Source of the DNA: Dasypus novemcinctus
Taxonomy: Eukaryota > Chordata > Mammalia > Cingulata > Dasypodidae
Direction of reading: 5' to 3'
NCBI RefSeq assembly: GCF_030445035.2
Contig: NC_080696.1
Coordinates: 24,503,661-24,567,660 of the forward strand
DNA length: 64,000 bases
In this document: piece after piece, positions 59,270 to 64,000 of the stretch
Layout: every line of letters begins with the position of its first letter
How positions within the stretch are numbered: position 1 is the first letter of the stretch
Made by a program: the position numbers and the translations under genes
The notes under the pieces: model-generated
What the model was told of the DNA's origin: nothing
Databases searched by the model: none
The model's input: only the letters and a program-made list of their open reading frames with translations

Positions 59270-60560
59270 AAGTTACTTTAGGAGAGATATTTTTTTCCCA
59301 CATGCGCTCTTTTTTTTAAACTTTATTTTTAAAGAAGTTTTTTTTCCACATGCGCTCTTTTTTTTAAACTTTAAAGAAGTTTTAGATTACAGAAAAGTTA
59401 CATTAAAAATACAGTGGATGGGGAGCAGGTGTAGGTCAGTGATTTGAGCACCTGCTTCCCACTTACGAGATCCCAGGTTCAATCCCTGGTACTGCATAAA
59501 ATAAACCATATACCCTCCCCACTGCCCCCTCACATTTTCTCCTATTTATAACATCTTTTGTTAGTGTGGTACGTTTGTTACAATTGATGAACAAATGTTG
59601 AAGCATTGCTATTAACTAAGTCTGTAGTTTACATTATGGTTTATACTTTGCACTGCAGCATTTTATAGGTTTTTACAAAATGTATAATGAATGGCTGTAT
59701 CCATCATTGTAGTATCATGCAAAACAATTGCAGTTTCCAAAAAATGCCCCATGTTCCACCTATTCTTCCCTCTCCCTCCTCTCAGACCCTCTGGTGACCA
59801 CTATCTTTATTACAAGTTCTTCCATTACCAGAATAATAATAAGTCTACTTTGGTCCATAGTTACTTTCCCCCCCTTTATATTTGTTTATTCCTCAATCTT
59901 GAAAATTTTAGGGTGGTGATGCCCACTCTGCTTCAGATTGAGAGGGGGCTTAGATAACATGGGGCAGATGGATAGAACTGCCATGCTTACAGTTGTAGAT
60001 ATTCTGTTTTTTGGGGTGGGCATTGTCCATCATCATCCTTTTGTTTTGTCCTGGGTGAATCCAATGAACTGGAGAGTAGGTGCTGGCTGCAGCTCTGCTG
60101 AGATTCAGAGCTCAACTGGCTTATAACAGTTGAAAGACTTAAGTCTATGGGATATATATTTAGCAGGTATAGTGCTAATTATAGGTTCAATTAAAAGAGA
60201 GAAGAACCCATATGTGGGAATATTATAAAGGACTCCCACTCTGTTACATTGGGGAAATAGGTTACATATTCCAAGGTAAGGCCCACTGATGGGGTGCCGA
60301 TTTCTTGGGATTGTATGCCTTGCCTATATAGTTTAGATGTTTCTAGAACCCTTGGGAGCACCCCTGCTTGAGGCTTTGTTTACTGTGGCAGTTGGTGAGA
60401 TCCTCTTGAGACATGCATAAGCATATAAGCATTACTCTGGAATAATCTTCTGACTCACTTTGGGATCTCTTAGCCATATGAACTCTTTTGTGTGGTATAT
60501 TTCCCCCTTTTGGTCAAGGTCTTTTTCCACATGCATTGCTAGTTGGTACTTGGTAATAAT
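59270..60560 (-). mobile_element. Long L1-like interspersed repeat
   Basis: The first part (GATTACAGAAAAGTTACATT, then TTGTTAGTGTGGTACGTTTG and CAGACCCTCTGGTGACCACT) is a recognisable old L1-associated block. The remainder to 60560 resembles a xenarthran long repeat I cannot name. A 40 bp direct duplication around CCACATGCGCTCTTTTTTTT lies at 59299-59380, and a short SINE is inserted at 59420. Confidence 0.5.
59420..59505 (+). mobile_element. Short tRNA-type SINE
   Basis: GGGGAGCAGGTGTAGGTCAG head and CAGGTTCAATCCCTGGTACT B-box region, plus strand. Confidence 0.8.
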
Positions 60561-61002
60561 CAAGAGACATACTTGGATAGTATATTCCTGATGAGTATTT
60601 TCTAAGGACAAAAAGAAATTGCAAACAGATCTTAACCTGTGTCTAGTAATCATATTAATAATAATATTGTTGCTGTTATTCTGAAATAATTATATTTTGA
60701 AGGATAGTCACTAGGAACCAGGATTTTCAAGAGAAGAGAAAAAAGATCCAAATATTAAATTGAAGTTCTAAAATCCTGCATTTCTAAACATGAGTTTGAA
60801 ATATCAGATTTCTTGGTTCTGCCCACCAGAAAGGCCTAAAAACAATGCCAACCCAGTAGATACAAGCATCCAAATTCTGAAGTCTGAATGATATTTCCTA
60901 CTAAAGGAAACTAGGGCTCCTTGAAAAAATGGCTAATTCCAAGTTTTGAATAAAAAAATGTACAAGCTGAGCTTGGAACATCATGTCCTCCCAGAAAGCA
61001 AG

Positions 61003-61441
61003 CGTATTAGTGTCCTAGGGTTGCTGTAACAATTTACCACAAACTGGGTGGCTTAAAACAACAGAAATTTATTCTCATGGTTCAGGAGGCTAGATGTCCA
61101 AAATTCAGGTGTCAGCAGGGTTCTAGGGGAGAATCCTTCCTTGCCTGTTCCAGCTTCTGGTGGCTCCTGGTATTCCTTGGCTCATTCCTAAATCACTCCA
61201 TTCTCTACTTCTGTTTTCACAGCGTATTTCTTCTGTATTCCCTGTGTTTCTGCATGCCCAAATCTCTCTCTTCCTTTCTTTCTTTATAAAGACACTAGTC
61301 GTTGGATTTAGGGTCTACCCTAAATTCAGGATGATTTCACCTGAAGATCCTTAACCAATTACATCTGCAAAAGCCTTTTTCCCAAATAAGGTTGCAGGTG
61401 AGCATGAATTTTCAGGGGACATTATTCAACCCAACATAGCA
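61003..61441 (-). mobile_element. MLT1 LTR (ERVL-MaLR)
   Basis: On the minus strand it begins TGCTATGTTGGGTTGAATAA and ends with GCCACCCAGTTTGTGGTAAA, then GGACACTAATACG, the MaLR LTR pattern. The flanking pentamers GCAAG and ACAAA agree at three of five positions. Confidence 0.87.
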
Positions 61442-62292
61442 ACAAAAGTATCAAAGACCACAGTGGTAGTGTTAGAAGGACTTGGGAAATTTGAAGAAGT
61501 TCTCACTGGCCAAAGAAGGGACAATTTGAACATTAAAATGAATTATAACCACAGTTAGTCAAAACATATCAATTATATTAAAACAATGAATGCATAATGA
61601 CACCAAACTTAACAATAATAACAACAATAGAAAAAATAAAACTTGTTTAGGTACCCTTGGAGAATATGAGGGAACCAACTCCTTTGGGAAAGTAGTAAAT
61701 AAAAGAATGGAATCAAGCATCTATCTGTCTTTATTGTACAATCTCTGCCTTAGAGTAAACAAATGGTTTTTAAGGGAAATTTCTTCTTTATAGAAGAATT
61801 CCAGATAATAAATGCAGGAGGAATGAAAAACTAAATTAACTCCATTTTATAACCCTAAGTGCATGGAGCTACTAAAACCATTAGGTGAAAAGTTAATGGA
61901 GCCTGTATAATGGAGGCCTGTGGATTATACTTGAGCCCACTGGTCAGTCTTAACATCTAAAAAGAGACAGCCAGACATTTGTGCTTCCTGTGGTCTTGCA
62001 GCAGGAATTACATAAACTATTTGTTAGAAAATCAAAACTGTAGGCCTAATTTCCAGATTATAGGAAGTCCAGGGATTGAGGAATATGTTAAATGACTCCA
62101 TAGGAATCCACAACGAACTCCTGATTATGGAAAACTATCAGCAAACTACGCTTTATTTAATTGCCACAGGGACAGGAGAAAGCGGGGGGGGGGGTAGAGG
62201 GGGCCCCTATAGATTAAAAGAGGAGACATATAAAAAATGTTTAATACGTAAATTTTGTTGGATTCTAATTTGAACAAGCCAATTAAAAAAAA

Positions 62293-62390
62293 ATCCATGG
62301 AGCAGACGTAGTTCAATGGTTGAGCTCCTGCCTCTCACATACATTCGCTGTCCCAGGTTCAATCCACAGCCCCTCCTAAAAACAAGCAAG
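62293..62390 (+). mobile_element. Short tRNA-type SINE
   Basis: TGGAGCAGACGTAGTTCAAT head, CAGGTTCAATCCACAGCCCC B-box region, then an A-rich end. A G12-like run (62184-62195) lies about 100 bp upstream. Confidence 0.75.
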
Positions 62391-63680
62391 CAAATAACAA
62401 CAAAATTCATAGACAATTTGGGAAATTTGAATACCAATTGGAAATTACATGATTTTTAAAAGTTATTTATTAGATGTGATGATGGTATTTTTTTAAAGTT
62501 ATTTTATAGATGTACACTAAAATATTTATAGGTGAAGTGAAACGCTCTCTACAGTTTGCTTAAAAATAATCCAAAAGTGGGTGAAGGGGAGCAAGATTGG
62601 CACGTGTTGATAATTGAAGCCAAATGATGAGAATATGGTGTTTCATTGGGTTAGTCTTTTTGCTTTTGAATATGTTCAGGATTTTCCATAATAAAACTAC
62701 TTAAAGAGGCAAAAAGATGGGGAAAGTTATTCAATAGTATTTCTCAGATGAAGTTAAAATACTTTGGAAAGTCAGATCCAAAGAAATCATAAGATATTCA
62801 GAAATTATCTAGGAAAAATAAAAAACTATAAGACTTGCTGCTGGAGTTGGTTTTACTGAATCAGCAGCACTTGGAGTACTCAGGAGAATAAACTCCATTT
62901 CTGAATTCTCACAGAAGATGAAAAGCATCCCATTTGTTACCTGTGGCAGAACTAAAGCTGTGACCAGGTCTGTAACCTTCACTCTAGGCCGCTTTGAATA
63001 TTCATTCTCTGCAGTTACAGAAGTGGTTATCAAAAGGCTGCCTTATCCACCCTCCCCTCCCCACCCCAGACTAAGAATCTCTCCTGATTCTTGTAACATG
63101 AGGGCATTTCAGCTTTTTCAGGGTGCCCTTGTAAGTATGCCTGGGAAAGAGTCTGAATTTTCAAGAAGACTGGAAGAATATCTTTGTAAAACAAAAATTT
63201 GTAGACTTTGTGTTCTATTCTTACATATTGATATTTTATGGGAAGGAACCGTAAGAAACAGGTTGGGTAGACATAAAACATTCTTTCCTTTTTGGAGATG
63301 TATAAACTGGTTGTTACCTTGTGTTCCTCATTTTATTTTAGCTGCTTAATTTTTCAGGATTTGCAGAGGGGAATGTATTCAACAGTATTGTCTCCCCTCA
63401 TCCAGCTCCTAGAGTTTCCTTACTGTCAGCCCCAACATACACATACATGTTTGGAGATTTTGCGTTTCTTCTTCCCCCCTCATCAAAGCAGAACAGTTGG
63501 AATCATTTGAATGCCACTGTAAACACCTGGTGATCATACTAGGCAAAGTAAACAGAGAAAAAACAGACAAACAGAAGAGTACTTTAACTGTGTAGGTATT
63601 GATGTCATCTCTACTTACTTCATGTACAGTACATATTGAAAAAATATTTTAGATAAAACATCAGAAGTTTTCCCTTTCAG

Positions 63681-63755
63681 GTGCGGTGTCTGAAAGACTA
63701 TGGAGACTTTGAAGTTGATGATGGCACTTCAGTCCTATTAAAAAAAAATAGCCAG
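63681..63755 (+). CDS. GINS1: GINS1 coding exon 6
   Basis: This 75 bp exon encodes 25 residues in phase 0, from [10 protein letters not shown] through LLKKNSQ. It begins the B-domain that in PSF1 mediates contact with CDC45 and MCM. The acceptor is CCCTTTCAG|GTG and the donor is CAG|GTATTT. An A8 run encodes part of Lys-Lys-Asn. About 22 further residues would be expected from the human length of 196; they are not in the window, so the final exon lies to the right. Confidence 0.96.
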
Positions 63756-64000
63756 GTATTTCTTATCTTAAGATACTTGACTTTAAATTACTTAAAGATG
63801 TTGAATGAAGGAAATGGAATCATCAGCAAAATAAATACCACCTTGTGATGATCACTTACAGCTTAGGTATTACGTTCACCCTGCTTTATACTCTTTCTAA
63901 ATATTAAGTATGGAAGGAAGTGTTACATATAGTTAGAAAAGATTAATTCTGTAGTATCGTGATTGTATTTACATTAAGCATTTTCTGGGGAAATTATCAG
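63756..64000 (+). other. GINS1: GINS1 intron 6 (start)
   Basis: AT-rich sequence after the exon 6 donor. No repeat or exon is recognised before the window ends. Confidence 0.85.

Larger units (their letters stand above)
60700..62710 (+). mobile_element. Ancient L1M-like repeat with insertions
   Basis: Scattered blocks of one old repeat (TTGGTTCTGCCCACCAGAAA; GTTCTCACTGGCCAAAGAAG; GTGCATGGAGCTACTAAAAC; AACTATCAGCAAACTACGCT) end in an L1M-like 3' terminus (TTCAGGATTTTCCATAATAA near 62690). It is interrupted by the MLT1 LTR and a short SINE. Confidence 0.5.
58913..63680 (+). other. GINS1: GINS1 intron 5
   Basis: 4.8 kb intron composed mainly of old L1-like sequence (59270-60560 minus; 60700-62710 plus), with an MLT1 LTR and two short tRNA-type SINEs inserted. 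62715-63680 shows no recognised element. Confidence 0.9.

Noticed and set aside
59420..59505. tRNA-like sequences with A and B boxes (also at 1715, 15836, 52410, 62293 and in every DAS-SINE head)
   Set aside because: They carry A-rich tails, lack a complete acceptor stem, and are dispersed in many diverged copies, so they are SINE heads and not tRNA genes.

Overview
Mammalian genomic DNA, almost certainly from an armadillo (Xenarthra, probably Dasypus). The call rests on at least two dozen copies of tRNA-derived SINEs of the armadillo DAS-SINE type. They have a tRNA-like head, a GCGC-rich or linker body and an ATAAATAAATCTT/poly-A tail, and many carry clean target-site duplications (TSDs). 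Two conserved human-chromosome-20-type genes lie head to head, ABHD12 on the minus strand and GINS1 on the plus strand.

Layout. 1-38908 is the large first intron of ABHD12, transcribed leftward, and consists mostly of repeats. A 9.8 kb nested LINE-1 complex lies at about 3.66-13.44 kb, a long broken L1M on the minus strand at about 22.0-27.5 kb, and L2 and MIR fragments, MLT1 LTRs and many DAS-SINEs fill much of the rest. ABHD12 coding exon 1 (38909-39099) lies in a CpG island at 38.4-39.45 kb. 39.1-44.3 kb is the intergenic interval between the two promoters; it contains L2 and MIR copies, one DAS-SINE and a retrovirus-like LTR just upstream of GINS1. GINS1 starts in a second CpG island. Six of its coding exons are present (44381-44455, 48114-48178, 49975-50073, 51011-51101, 58796-58912, 63681-63755), giving 174 in-frame codons with canonical GT/AG junctions; the final coding exon lies beyond the window.

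Gene function. GINS1 (PSF1) is a subunit of the GINS part of the CMG replicative helicase, and its promoter shows an E2F-like site and an inverted CCAAT box. ABHD12 is a membrane lysophosphatidylserine lipase; only its N-terminal exon is visible. The two share a neighbourhood but not a pathway.

The most interesting signals are a DAS-SINE that landed 26 bp upstream of the GINS1 exon 2 acceptor, an exon-like segment in GINS1 intron 2 that would behave as a poison exon, an LTR immediately upstream of the GINS1 promoter, a SINE with an apparent 3' transduced segment inside its TSDs, and an L1 ORF1 patch inside L1 ORF2. I found no wholly new gene system; most of the novelty is in repeat biology and its contact with GINS1 splicing.
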